64,000 bases of DNA from Hyphomicrobiaceae bacterium (GTDB lineage: Bacteria > Pseudomonadota > Alphaproteobacteria > Rhizobiales > Hyphomicrobiaceae), in NCBI GenBank assembly GCA_025351355.1, contig JANXWC010000256.1, positions 1-64,000 on the forward strand, written 5' to 3'. The notes under the pieces were generated by a model that worked only from the letters and a program-made list of their open reading frames with translations, searched no databases and had not been told where the DNA came from. Every line of letters starts with the position of its first letter. Positions within the stretch are counted from its first letter, which is position 1. Positions 45,838-54,746 of the stretch are shown here, one piece after another. Made by a program: the position numbers and the translations under genes.

Positions 45838-46527
45838 ATGCCAGACATCGACACCATTCCGTCCGAACCCGACCCACTCGCGCTTCCGGCGGAGGCGATC
45901 CGCGTCGGCGAGGAGCTGTTCGCGCGGCCGTGGGAATTCCTCAAGACGGTGCCAAGCCTCGAATGGCTGCCGGATGCCGACCGACCCGAGATTGCCTTCG
46001 CCGGCCGCTCCAATGTCGGCAAGTCCAGCCTCATCAACGCCATCACCCGCCGCCATGGCCTCGCGCGCACATCCAACACGCCGGGCCGCACGCAGGATCT
46101 CAACTATTTCGAATTACCGGGCGTGCCGTTGTTCCTCGTCGACATGCCCGGCTACGGTTTTGCCGATGCCCCCAAGGCCAAGGTCGAAGCCTGGACCAAA
46201 TTCGTCAAAACCTACCTGCGCGGCCGCACCACGCTAAAACGCGTATTCGTACTGGTCGATAGCAGGCATGGCATCAAGCCGCCGGACCGTGAAATTTTCG
46301 AGCTGCTCAACGAGGCGGCGGTGTCCTTCGTCGGTGTGCTCACCAAGCTCGACAAAATGAATGTCTACGAGCAGGCCAAAGCGCAGGCCAAATTCGCCGA
46401 AGCGCTGATGAAGGAGCCGGCGGCGTTTCCGCGAACTGTCGCGACGTCCTCGGAAAAGGCGATCGGCCTGGAACATCTGCGCGCCGAGATCATCGTCGCC
46501 GCCGGCCTCGAAGGCCTGACGTTCTAA
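45838..46527 (+). CDS. engB: Ribosome biogenesis GTPase YihA/EngB
   Basis: A 229-residue GTPase of the TRAFAC class needed for large ribosomal subunit assembly. The G1 motif [12 protein letters not shown], the G3 region [13 protein letters not shown], and the G4 motif TKLDK are present, and TNTPGRT-like [13 protein letters not shown] gives G2. The first 30 or so residues are an extension common in alphaproteobacteria. It follows yidC, but the intergenic region carries two repeats and no clear ribosome-binding site is visible. Confidence 0.95.
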   Translation: MPDIDTIPSEPDPLALPAEAIRVGEELFARPWEFLKTVPSLEWLPDADRPEIAFAGRSNVGKSSLINAITRRHGLARTSNTPGRTQDLNYFELPGVPLFLVDMPGYGFADAPKAKVEAWTKFVKTYLRGRTTLKRVFVLVDSRHGIKPPDREIFELLNEAAVSFVGVLTKLDKMNVYEQAKAQAKFAEALMKEPAAFPRTVATSSEKAIGLEHLRAEIIVAAGLEGLTF

Positions 46528-46545
46528 ACAGCATACGCGTCGTCC

Positions 46546-47247
46546 TCAGCAACCCGCTGCAATCTCGGCCACGACCTGGCGCGCCACGGCGGCTGGATCG
46601 GTCGCTTCCGTTATCGGCCGTCCGACCACGAGGTGGGTGGCGCCGTCGCGGATCGCCGATGTCGGCGTGACGACGCGCGCTTGATCCTTATCGGCGCCAG
46701 CCTGCAGCCGGATCCCGGGCGTGACGATGAGGAATTTGTCACCCACTGCCGCGCGCACTTCCGCGGCTTCCTGTCCTGATGCGATCACACCGTCGAAGCC
46801 GGCGGCCTTGGCCATCAACGCGCGCCGGACCACGAGCTTCGACGGCGTCGTTCCGTTGATGCCCTGTTCCACCAGATCCAAGGCGTCGAGGCTGGTGAGC
46901 ACGGTGACGGCCAGCAGCTTGAGGCGGCTGGAGCCGCGTCCCATGACGGCAGCGTCCAGTGTCTTGCGATCGGTGCCGTGCACGGTGAGAAAATCCAGCC
47001 CGAGGCTGCCGATGTTGGCGGTCGCCTTTTCGACGGTGTTGGGAATATCCAGCAGCTTCATGTCGAGGAAGATCTGCTTGCCGTCGCGCTTCAGTTTCTG
47101 CGCCAGCGCGATGCCGCCGCCGAACAGCAACTCCAGCCCGATCTTGTAAGCCGAAACGTCATCGCCAAGCCGCCCCACCACCGCCTCTGCGGCAGCCACT
47201 TCCGGCAAATCGAGCGCGACGAACAGGCGGGACTTGGCTGTGGTCAT
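46546..47247 (-). CDS. pyrF: Orotidine 5'-phosphate decarboxylase
   Basis: A 233-residue enzyme of the last step of UMP synthesis. The N-terminal RLFVALDLPE, the catalytic array FLDMKLLDIPNTV (Asp-Lys-Asp pattern), VTVLTSLD, and the phosphate-binding GIRLQ with LVVGRPIT are present. ATG 47247 begins immediately before the conserved strand; the longer frame to 47370 runs through an intergenic repeat. It is convergent with engB, 18 bases apart. Confidence 0.95.
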   Translation of the reverse strand: MTTAKSRLFVALDLPEVAAAEAVVGRLGDDVSAYKIGLELLFGGGIALAQKLKRDGKQIFLDMKLLDIPNTVEKATANIGSLGLDFLTVHGTDRKTLDAAVMGRGSSRLKLLAVTVLTSLDALDLVEQGINGTTPSKLVVRRALMAKAAGFDGVIASGQEAAEVRAAVGDKFLIVTPGIRLQAGADKDQARVVTPTSAIRDGATHLVVGRPITEATDPAAVARQVVAEIAAGC

Positions 47248-47280
47248 GGGAGGATCGCTTTTTTGGGAATCTCGACAGAA

Positions 47281-47380
47281 TTCCCTCCCCCCTCGTGGGG
47301 GAGGGTTAGGGTGGGGGGGTACAGTTGGATCAAACAGCCAGTTTACCCTCACCCCAGCCCCTCCCCACAAGGGGGGAGTA
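47281..47380. repeat. Palindromic repeat, CCCCCTCG/GGGGGAG type
   Basis: Two hairpins of CCCTCCCCC / GGGGGAGGG type flank a short spacer, with GGGTGGGGG and CCCTCACCCC between them. Related copies occur at 53137-53247 and 56266-56376. It sits between the pyrF start and the gloB stop. Confidence 0.75.
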
Positions 47381-47403
47381 GATCCGTGGAAGTTGAAAAT
47401 GTC

Positions 47404-48171
47404 TCAAGCCTTGTTCTTCCTGTTGCGCACTTCGGCGAAAACCTGCCAGTCCGGCGCCGCTTCGAGGCCGAGGCGTTTGCGGATGGCCGGCGACTTGACG
47501 CGCAGGAACGGGTTGGTGGCCAGCTCCACGTCGATGCGTGTCGGCAGCGTGGCCTTCCCGGCTTTGCGCAACGCTTCGATGTCCGCGGCGCGCGCCACCA
47601 GTTCGGCATTTTCCGGCTCGATGGTCAGCGCAAACTTCGCATTTGCCAAGGTGTATTCATGGCCGCAATAAATTTGAGTATTGCCGGGCAGTGCCGCCAG
47701 CTTGGCCAGCGAGGTCCACATCATTTCCATGGTGCCTTCGATGACCCGCCCGCAACCGAGCGCGAACAGCGTGTCACCGACGAAGGCGACGTTAGCTGCG
47801 GGGACGTGAAAAGTAATGTGGCCGTTGGTATGGCCGGGCGTTTCGATCACCTGCACCTGATACGAGCCGAGCCGGAACGCATCGCCTTCACCCACCGCCG
47901 TGTCGAGCCCCGGTATTTTCGCCGCTTCGGCCTTGGGTCCGATGATCACGCAGCCCGTTTCTTTTTTCAGTGCCAGATTGCCGTCGGTGTGATCGGCATG
48001 ATGGTGCGTGGTGAAGATATAGCTCAGTTTCCAGCCTTTTTCCGCCAGCGCCTGACGCACGCTGTCGGCATTCGGCGCATCGATGGACGCCGTAACGCCG
48101 CGCTCGGTATCCCGAATGAGCACGCCGAAATTATCGGACAGACACGGGAACTGGTGAATATCAAGAGCCAT
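47404..48171 (-). CDS. gloB: Hydroxyacylglutathione hydrolase (glyoxalase II)
   Basis: A 255-residue metallo-beta-lactamase-fold enzyme hydrolysing S-lactoylglutathione to lactate and glutathione. The metal motif THHHADHTDGN is present, followed by TPGHTNGHI and GDTLFALGCGR; the C-terminal helical domain has YCGHEYTLANAKFA and NPFLR for glutathione binding. The family motif THxHxDH is intact. ATG 48171 fits the family start (LDIHQFPCLSDNFG). It detoxifies methylglyoxal together with a glyoxalase I not seen here. Confidence 0.95.
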   Translation of the reverse strand: MALDIHQFPCLSDNFGVLIRDTERGVTASIDAPNADSVRQALAEKGWKLSYIFTTHHHADHTDGNLALKKETGCVIIGPKAEAAKIPGLDTAVGEGDAFRLGSYQVQVIETPGHTNGHITFHVPAANVAFVGDTLFALGCGRVIEGTMEMMWTSLAKLAALPGNTQIYCGHEYTLANAKFALTIEPENAELVARAADIEALRKAGKATLPTRIDVELATNPFLRVKSPAIRKRLGLEAAPDWQVFAEVRNRKNKA

Positions 48172-48645
48172 GGGCGCGCTCCGGTATGTAATTGGGGCAG
48201 GGAATCGGTTGCGCGACACGTGACACCAGCGCCCCCCGGAGATCAAGGGGGCACGACAAGGTCACGGGCGAAAGCAAGCGAACTCACCCCCGTCGTCGAT
48301 GGTTACGCAGGCGCAAGGCGCTAAAATAGTCCCACCCCTATCGCTTTCCCGAAATTTCACGCGCCCTACGCGCGGAAAATATCCGGGATCTTTACCCGTT
48401 GCAATTTGCGTTCGAACTACGAGCGACCCGTTATCAACTTTGAGCGGTAAAGATCCTGGATAACCTTTGAGCCGAAGTGGCCCGGCGGTTTCCGCGACCG
48501 CGACCTCTTGTGCCATGTCAGAGTCAGTTTGCTTGACGAAATGAGCGCTTATCAAAAGCGAAGTGCACACACGATCACGAATCCGTGAGCGGAATCGCCA
48601 ATCTTTCTGGGTGACGTCTGTGGCCCCTGGTTGCCCACGCCACCC
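48172..48645. other. Gene-free region with inverted repeat
   Basis: A 474-base region. It has a 16-bp inverted repeat, ATCCGGGATCTTTACC (48381-48396) and GGTAAAGATCCTGGAT (48446-48461, one mismatch). A related direct copy of the first arm occurs at 60818-60836. A 102-codon minus-strand frame (48262-48570) crosses the repeat and has no similarity, so I do not call it a gene. Confidence 0.55.
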
Positions 48646-49680
48646 CTACTGAAACGACAACTGCACCTTCATCGCGCGTTGGCGGTCGGCGGCGGTCCGG
48701 AACGCGGCGTTGGCGTCGGCGATCGGCATGGTGGCCGTGACAAGGGGCGTCACGTCGATACGCTTGGCCGCCATCAGATCCACAGCCAGCTGAAATTCGC
48801 GGTCGAAGCGGAAGGTGCCGCGCAACTGGAATTCCTTGGCCACCAGCACATTCATCGGCAGCGACACGTCACCGCCGATGCCGACCTGCACGATGACGGC
48901 GCCGGGGCGCAAGGCCTCGAACGCGCCGCCCAGCACGGGCGCCGCACCGGAAGCTTCAAACATCACGTCGAACGTACCTTTATCGGCGGCGTATGATGAA
49001 AGCGCGCTGGGATTTTTAGCCACGTCCAATATTGTCGTCGCCCCGGCCTGTTCGGCAAAGCGGAGAGTGAATGGGCTCAAGTCGGTGGCGATGATTTCCG
49101 ATGCGCCAGCCAACCGCGCCGCCATGATGGTGAGGATGCCGATGGGGCCGCAGCCGGTCACCAGCACTTTGCGGCCAAGCAGCGGCCCCGCCTGATTGAC
49201 GGCATGCAGGCAGACGGCCAATGGCTCGGCCATGGCCGCTTCCGCCATGGTCATGCTCGCTGGAATGACGACCGCCTGTTCGGCGCACACGGTCAGCGAC
49301 TGGCGGAAACCACCCTGCACGTGCGGGAAGCGCATGGCGCTACCGAGAAACCGCATATCCAGGCAATGGCGCGGCTGGCCCTCACGGCAATAACGGCAGA
49401 GGCCGCACGGCAGGCTCGGATCGACAGCCACGCGGGTGCCGGCTTTGAGATGTGTGACACCCGCGCCGACCTCGGCGATGACGCCGGAGATCTCGTGGCC
49501 CAGCACCATCGGTTGCTTGATGCGGATCGCACCGAAGCCACCGTGCTGGTAATAGTGCAGATCCGACCCGCAGATGCCGCCCGCCTGGATTTGCACGACG
49601 ACGTCGCCCGGCCCCGGCGGCGTGGCAGCGACCGGCTCGACCCGCAGATCGTTGGGTGCGTGAATAACGACGCCGAGCAT
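48646..49680 (-). CDS. Zinc alcohol dehydrogenase, probable L-idonate 5-dehydrogenase
   Basis: A 344-residue medium-chain dehydrogenase. The catalytic zinc site begins with GGICGSDLHYYQHGG and GHEISG; the structural-zinc cysteines are in CGLCRYCREGQPRHC; the NAD(P) motif is TGCGPIGILTI. The sequence resembles L-idonate 5-dehydrogenase (IdnD), which oxidises L-idonate to 5-ketogluconate, but related sorbitol dehydrogenases share these motifs. No other idonate or gluconate genes are in the window. Confidence 0.8.
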   Translation of the reverse strand: MLGVVIHAPNDLRVEPVAATPPGPGDVVVQIQAGGICGSDLHYYQHGGFGAIRIKQPMVLGHEISGVIAEVGAGVTHLKAGTRVAVDPSLPCGLCRYCREGQPRHCLDMRFLGSAMRFPHVQGGFRQSLTVCAEQAVVIPASMTMAEAAMAEPLAVCLHAVNQAGPLLGRKVLVTGCGPIGILTIMAARLAGASEIIATDLSPFTLRFAEQAGATTILDVAKNPSALSSYAADKGTFDVMFEASGAAPVLGGAFEALRPGAVIVQVGIGGDVSLPMNVLVAKEFQLRGTFRFDREFQLAVDLMAAKRIDVTPLVTATMPIADANAAFRTAADRQRAMKVQLSFQ

Positions 49681-49741
49681 AAGGCCTCCTTGGCACAGTG
49701 CGATAAATTCAAAGTACGTCGGATTATGCAGCTGGCGCGTG

Positions 49742-51676
49742 TCAGCCCAGTCCCGCCAAGCGACGCAGTGCGGACAACGCGCCGAGGATTATCTCGGCCG
49801 CCCGCCCGCTCATCAGCATTGCTAGAAACCCGATGGCGATCAGGTTGCCGAACAGCAGCAAACCGACCAACCCCCGGCGGCTGCCGCGTCGCGCCACATC
49901 GATTTCAATTGATTCCTCACCCAGCGGAACTTCGCCGCTGATGCCCTCGCTGCCGACGATGCGCGTCGCGCCCGCCAGGCTCAGCCGGATACGGCCCTTG
50001 TTGCGCGGCGTAATCCGCCAGCGCCATGTCGCATCGTCGGCGCCCTGATGCACGCGCGGCGGACTGATCCACAGCGTCTCCGGGCTCGCCAACTCGACGT
50101 GTGCGTCGTCTGCGCCGGCTTTCAGCCGCATCGTCGCTACCCGCAACGGTGGCCAGCGATGGCCCGGCACCGGTGGGATTTCCAGCGCACGCCGAGGCAC
50201 GATAACCTCGATGATGTCGGTCTGCCCTTGTCTCAGACGGCGCGGCAACGTTGCCACCAAGGTCCGCATATCCACGGTCGGTGGTGGAATTGGCGGCACC
50301 CGCATCGTCTCCCGCGCCATCGGCTGCGCGCTGACGCCGGCGCTCGCCGATCCGCTCGAATTCGCAGGCGGCGACGGCATGGGCGACGGCGGTTGCGATG
50401 CCGGTAACGGTGCAGCAACAGGTGTCGCCATCGCCGCCGCCAGCGATGGCAACGGCAGCGGCGGCGGGCCAGTTCGCGGTGACGCGGTCGGCACCAATGG
50501 CAGTGGTGGTTGCGCGGCCTTGCTTTCCAGCGCCAAAGCGGCTTCGGCGGCCGCCCACGCCGCTGCCGCGCCAGCCGTTACAGAGGGCGCCGCGTTTGGC
50601 TTGCGCGACCCAGCCTCCACTTGAGAAATTGGGCCCTTCGTTGCTGCAGGCACCAACAGATCTGCCGGCGTCCGCGGCCCGTTCGCTCCTTCGCTCTGCG
50701 GTGCCGGCACGGGCGTCGCCACTGGGCCGCGCGCCAGGGGTTTCTCGGCCGTGACCGCGGCCTCGGCGGCAATGGGCTTCGCAATGCTGTGACTCCGCTC
50801 GCTCGACGGCGCCGGAGCCTTTTGTTCGCCAGTCTCTCGAACCTGTGCGGCAGCGGCATTCTGTGGCGCCAGCACCGGCACATTCATATCCGGGGTCGCC
50901 GCGGGCGCTTCGGCATCCGGTAGCGTCGGCTTCTCCACTTTGCGCATAGGCGCCGGCGCCGCTTCCTGCAATCGCGCCCGCACCGAGGCCAGCAGTTCAT
51001 CTGTCGACGGCCGCGCCGGTTGCCGTTCGGCTTTCCCGTGAGTGGCTTTGCCGTCATCAGCCGCCAGCTGCGACATCGGCGTCGCCGCAGGTGCCAGTGG
51101 CATCGCCGCAACCGGCTGCGGCGCAACGCTCGCCGTGCCCATCGGGGCCGTCGCGGGCATCGGTTGGTTTGGCGGCGGTGCGCCGATCGATTTCTGCAAC
51201 ACCTTGATCACTTCGTTGAACGTCAGCCCATGTGCGCGCAACAATCCCGCCGACGGCGTCGATGCGTCGCCGATCATCGCCGCTAGCACGATCGCCCCGT
51301 CGATCTGCCGCCGCGCCGATTGCTGCGCCGCCATCGCCGCCAGCTTCAAAACCTTCAGTAGATCCGGCGTCGGCAGAATGGCTTTGCCCGTCGGCGTGTC
51401 ATTGGGGAATTGTCCGAGGTGCGTGGTGATGTCGGCCCGCAGGCGTTCGATGTTGACCGTGCTGATGCCCAATACCGCCAGCGCCTCCGGATCCTCGCTC
51501 AGGGCAAACAGCAGGTGCTCCGATGAAACGCCGCCATGATGCTGGCTGATGGCCAGCCGATGCGCCTTATCCAGGCTCGCATCTAGGAACGGCGAGCGCG
51601 CCACGCCGCTGTCGGCCTGGGCAACACCCGGGCCACTTGGCGCAGGCTGCGTAGACTGTATGGCTTGACGAGACAT
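49742..51676 (-). CDS. Membrane-anchored Clp N-domain protein
   Basis: A 644-residue protein of unusual design. Residues about 25-170 resemble the Clp R/N domain of ClpA/ClpB (LDKAHRLAISQHHGGVSSEHLLFALSED, then a second repeat with LLRAHGLTFNEV), which binds substrates or adaptors. A Pro/Ala-rich linker of about 290 residues follows. A beta-rich domain (about 470-590) has TLVATLPRRLRQGQTDIIEVIVPR and WRWRITPRNKGRIRLSL, and one membrane helix lies at about 602-623. There is no AAA+ ATPase. Function is unknown; it is divergent from argB. Confidence 0.7.
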   Translation of the reverse strand: MSRQAIQSTQPAPSGPGVAQADSGVARSPFLDASLDKAHRLAISQHHGGVSSEHLLFALSEDPEALAVLGISTVNIERLRADITTHLGQFPNDTPTGKAILPTPDLLKVLKLAAMAAQQSARRQIDGAIVLAAMIGDASTPSAGLLRAHGLTFNEVIKVLQKSIGAPPPNQPMPATAPMGTASVAPQPVAAMPLAPAATPMSQLAADDGKATHGKAERQPARPSTDELLASVRARLQEAAPAPMRKVEKPTLPDAEAPAATPDMNVPVLAPQNAAAAQVRETGEQKAPAPSSERSHSIAKPIAAEAAVTAEKPLARGPVATPVPAPQSEGANGPRTPADLLVPAATKGPISQVEAGSRKPNAAPSVTAGAAAAWAAAEAALALESKAAQPPLPLVPTASPRTGPPPLPLPSLAAAMATPVAAPLPASQPPSPMPSPPANSSGSASAGVSAQPMARETMRVPPIPPPTVDMRTLVATLPRRLRQGQTDIIEVIVPRRALEIPPVPGHRWPPLRVATMRLKAGADDAHVELASPETLWISPPRVHQGADDATWRWRITPRNKGRIRLSLAGATRIVGSEGISGEVPLGEESIEIDVARRGSRRGLVGLLLFGNLIAIGFLAMLMSGRAAEIILGALSALRRLAGLG

Positions 51677-51941
51677 AAGCGTGGCCGTTCCCCGAAGACG
51701 TGAGCACTCTCAACCGGATAAACCGGCACCCCTGCACGACCCTAGCCTTTTGCCGCGCCTGTGGCACGCGGTCTCGCAAAGGAATCTGTGCGCACAAATA
51801 GAGAGCAATTGCGTGCAAATTTCGTTGTCCCGCGTGCCCGTCCCGCTATAAACGAACCGCGCCCGCAGGTGCCAGCAATTTCGCGTGGCACTTCGGGCAC
51901 TTGCCACTGCCCCCTTCGAGCAGCCACAGGGATGTTGCCGC
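51677..51941. promoter_or_regulatory. Divergent region before argB
   Basis: A 265-base region between the divergent Clp N-domain gene and argB, which should hold promoters for both. AGGGA lies about 10 bases before the argB ATG. No clear sigma-70 boxes, repeat or terminator was found. Confidence 0.4.
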
Positions 51942-52904
51942 ATGTCCGCCAAATCGACCGACGACAAAAAGGCCCAGCAGGCAGCCCCGGCACTTCCGAC
52001 CGATTTGGAAGCGGCGCCGTCGCCCCACTTGCAGGCGCGCATTCTTGCCGAGGCGTTGCCTCATCTCATCCGCTACGACGAACAGACGGTGGTCATCAAA
52101 TTCGGCGGCAACGCCATGGGCGATCAGGCACTGGCCGAGGCCTTCGCCAAGGACATTGTCTATCTCAAGCTCTCCGGCGTCAATCCGGTCGTCGTCCACG
52201 GTGGCGGCCCGCAGATCGCCAGCATGCTGAAAAAACTCGGCTTTAAATCCGAATTCGTGCACGGCCTGCGCGTCACCGACAAGCCGACGGTGGAAATCGT
52301 CGAGATGGTGCTGTCCGGCTCCATCAACAAGGAAATCGTCGCCGCCATCAACCGTCAGGGCGGCAAAGCCGTCGGCATCTCCGGCAAGGATGCCAACCTG
52401 ATGATCGCCAAGCAGATCACCGAAATGCCCGATCCCGAAAGCAATATCATGCAGGCCGTCGATATCGGCTATGTCGGCGATCCCGTCGAGGTCAATCCTT
52501 ATATCGTCGAGATGATCGCCCGCTCCGATCTGATTCCGGTGATCGCGCCCATCGCCGCCTCCCGCGATGGCCAGACTTTGAACATCAACGGCGACACCTT
52601 TGCCTCGGCCCTCGCCGCCCGCCTCAAAGCCAAGCGCCTATTGCTGCTGACCGACGTTGCCGGCGTGCTCGACAGCTCCAAGAAATTGATCCGCGATCTC
52701 ACGCTCGACGAGGCCCGCGCCATGATCCGCGACGGCACCATCTCCGGCGGCATGATCCCCAAGATCGAAGGCTGCATCGAAGTCGTCGAAGCCGGCGTCG
52801 AAGGCGTCTCCATCATCGACGGCCGCGTGCCCCACTGCGTCCTCCTCGAACTCTTCACCGAACACGGCGTCGGCACGATAGTGCGACGCAAACGAGGCAA
52901 GTAG
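51942..52904 (+). CDS. argB: Acetylglutamate kinase
   Basis: A 320-residue amino acid kinase phosphorylating N-acetylglutamate in arginine synthesis. Seen are [38 protein letters not shown] and [12 protein letters not shown] plus [19 protein letters not shown]. The first 45 residues are an extension of a kind known in Hyphomicrobiales. ATG 51942 is chosen; an in-frame start at 51885 would add 19 residues. In related genomes argB often directly follows engB, but here 5.4 kb lies between. Confidence 0.96.
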   Translation: MSAKSTDDKKAQQAAPALPTDLEAAPSPHLQARILAEALPHLIRYDEQTVVIKFGGNAMGDQALAEAFAKDIVYLKLSGVNPVVVHGGGPQIASMLKKLGFKSEFVHGLRVTDKPTVEIVEMVLSGSINKEIVAAINRQGGKAVGISGKDANLMIAKQITEMPDPESNIMQAVDIGYVGDPVEVNPYIVEMIARSDLIPVIAPIAASRDGQTLNINGDTFASALAARLKAKRLLLLTDVAGVLDSSKKLIRDLTLDEARAMIRDGTISGGMIPKIEGCIEVVEAGVEGVSIIDGRVPHCVLLELFTEHGVGTIVRRKRGK

Positions 52905-53136
52905 TCGGCACCATCGTTCGGCGGAAGCGGCGGAAGTGAATGTGGGCGGTATCGCGATTGGATTGGCGATTAAAGTAACTGTCCCCAATTACCTGCTGCG
53001 TCGGACGATTGCGCAAGCTTGGCAGTCGTCGGGTCAAGCGCGTCAGCGCGACCCAACAGCCAAGACCAGATCGCGTAAAGTTGCCTCGCGCCTCTTTCCG
53101 TCCTGATGCTGCCCGCTTTTTTTTCACTTCCTTTCT

Positions 53137-53247
53137 TCCTCCCCCTCGATGGGGGAGGGCGGAACGCCTTGGCGAAAGATCGGCTTCTCGGCGTTCGCCT
53201 CGGGCTCAATGCCGAGCTATCGCTTAGGCGTTCCGGGTGGGGGTGCC
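53137..53247. repeat. Palindromic repeat, CCCCCTCGATGGGGGAG type
   Basis: A perfect CCCCCTCGATGGGGGAG hairpin opens the element, followed by the larger arms GCGGAACGCC and GGCGTTCCGGGTGGGGGTG. The layout matches 56266-56376. Both contain further small palindromes in their centres. Confidence 0.8.
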
Positions 53248-53485
53248 GCAGCTGAATACACCGCAGTCGCCACCCCCAACTTCGGCATGGCCACTTCCGC
53301 AGACAAGGCCGCCCTGCAAAAAAAAGGGAAGGGTTCGGGGAGCCCGCTCCCCGATCGGGTGCAGGGCGGAAGCCCTGCTCGCGGCACGCGACTGACCGCA
53401 TGGTAAACTGGTTAACGCCGCGAGCCGGCGACAAAATCATCCCGCCGCACTAGCGTCTGAGGTCGGAGCGCGAATGGCGCCATCG

Positions 53486-53590
53486 GGCGGGGTTTACACC
53501 ACCCTACTCGTCCGGGTTTGCACCGGCTTCAGTCGTCGGGGTTTGCACCCGCCTCTGTTCGTCGGCACTTGCAGCCGCTTCAGCTTGTCA
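53486..53590. repeat. Four imperfect tandem repeats of about 25 bases
   Basis: The motif GGGTTTGCACC or a close variant occurs at 53490, 53514, 53539 and (as CACTTGCAGCC) at 53566, spaced 24, 25 and 27 bases, followed by CTTCAG- or CTCTG-like sequence and TCGT. Copies are diverged. The repeat is not palindromic like the other elements and the spacers are not CRISPR-like. Confidence 0.55.
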
Positions 53591-53731
53591 TCGTCTCGGC
53601 GAGCGATGCAATTCTCCAGATGGTTTCCATCCGCGCCCCTACCGCAGACGCCGGTCTACGCAGGGCCCTGCGCGCGGCGCTCCGTATGGGAGTGCACCAA
53701 CAATGCACAACCCAAGATGGAATCGCAACGA

Positions 53732-53857
53732 TTTGATTGAGCCTTGGTGAATGTGCCGCTGATGGGGACAGCCACCAGCGCGTGGCATCGACGGAAATTG
53801 TCACATGCTATGCCACAAGTTTGTGGCTGTCCCCACTGACCACTGCCCCCAATCAAA
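53732..53857. repeat. Nested inverted repeat (possible non-autonomous element)
   Basis: Three sets of matching arms are nested: TTTGATTG (53732-53739) with CAATCAAA (53850-53857), TGGGGACAGCCAC (53763-53775) with GTGGCTGTCCCCA (53823-53835), and GTGGCAT (53782-53788) with ATGCCAC (53810-53816). The whole 126-base unit could fold into one long hairpin. It ends 8 bases from the stop of the SDR gene. Confidence 0.75.
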
Positions 53858-53864
53858 CCTCACC

Positions 53865-54647
53865 TCACCGTGGCGCCATGCGGATGGCGCCGTCGAGCCG
53901 CACGTCTTCGCCGTTGAAATACCCGCACGTGATCATCGTGTGGGCCAACTGCGCGAATTCTTCTGGTCGTCCAAGCCGCTTCGGAAACGGCACGCTGGCC
54001 GCCAGCGCCGCCTTGACGTTTTCCGGTGCCCGCTGCAGCAGCGGCGTATCGAAAATCCCCGGCAAAATCGTATTAACGCGAATGCGCTCGCTGGAGAGAT
54101 CACGCGCGATCGTCAGCGTCATGCCGACCACCCCTGCCTTCGACGCGGTGTAGGCGACTTGCCCGATCTGGCCGTCTTCGGCGGCCACCGATGCGGTGTT
54201 GATGATCACGCCGCGATCGCCGTCCGGCAGCGGCTCCAGCTTCAGCATGCCGGCCGCCGACTTGGTGATGCAGCGGAACGTGCCGATCAGGTTGATGCCG
54301 ATGATGCGCTCGAAATTCTCCAGCGGATATTCCTTGATCTCGCCGCTCTGCTTGTCGCGTGCGACCGTCTTGTGCGAGCCGCCGACGCCCGCGCAATTGA
54401 CCAGGATGCGCTCCTGCCCGATTGCCGCGCGCGCTTTCGCCAGCGCCGCGTCGACCTCCGGAGTGGACGTCACGTTGACCTTGCAGAACACACCGCCGAG
54501 CTCTTTCGCCAGCGCTTCTCCGGCTTCTTCGTTGAGATCGAACAATGCCACGCGCACGCCATGCGAAGCCAACAGCCGCGCTGTCGCCGCGCCGAGACCC
54601 GATGCGCCGCCCGTAATGACCGCAGAAATCGATTTATCCAGTTTCAT
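53865..54647 (-). CDS. SDR dehydrogenase, 3-hydroxyacyl-CoA dehydrogenase-like
   Basis: A 260-residue short-chain dehydrogenase. The NAD motif TGGASGLGAATA, NCAGVGG, the catalytic serine in INTASVAAEDG and the YTASK motif (Tyr and Lys) are present. The sequence resembles type II 3-hydroxyacyl-CoA dehydrogenase (HSD17B10-like), with KRLGRPEEFAQLAHTMITCGYFNGEDVRLDGAIRM at the end. It would oxidise 3-hydroxyacyl-CoA in fatty acid or branched-chain breakdown; the substrate is inferred. Confidence 0.88.
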   Translation of the reverse strand: MKLDKSISAVITGGASGLGAATARLLASHGVRVALFDLNEEAGEALAKELGGVFCKVNVTSTPEVDAALAKARAAIGQERILVNCAGVGGSHKTVARDKQSGEIKEYPLENFERIIGINLIGTFRCITKSAAGMLKLEPLPDGDRGVIINTASVAAEDGQIGQVAYTASKAGVVGMTLTIARDLSSERIRVNTILPGIFDTPLLQRAPENVKAALAASVPFPKRLGRPEEFAQLAHTMITCGYFNGEDVRLDGAIRMAPR

Positions 54648-54746
54648 GAGCGCGCCCTCTTTTTATGCGTTCGATCCTTTGGCATCAGTGTGTGCCATCG
54701 CCGCGGCGTGATGCAAGCCCCCTCCGATGCAATCCCATAAATCAGC

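Larger units (their letters stand above)
52905..53864. other. 960-base gene-free region filled with repeats
   Basis: No supported gene. In order it contains a half copy of the GGGTCAAGCG repeat (53031-53057), a CCCCCTCGATGGGGGAG repeat (53137-53247), short hairpins TCGGGGAG/CTCCCCGA and CAGGGC/GCCCTG near 53335-53380, four imperfect copies of a sequence of about 25 bases (53486-53590), and a nested inverted repeat (53732-53857). It lies between argB and the SDR gene. Confidence 0.7.

Noticed and set aside
48262-48570. 102-codon minus-strand frame between gloB and the dehydrogenase gene
   Set aside because: Its sequence crosses a 16-bp inverted repeat and has no ribosome-binding site or similarity; it is probably non-coding.
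52970-53440. Minus-strand 156-codon frame after argB
   Set aside because: It runs through several intergenic repeats and low-complexity sequence and resembles no protein.
53486-53590. CRISPR array
   Set aside because: The units are too diverged, directly abutting with no unique spacers of constant length, and no cas genes are in the window.
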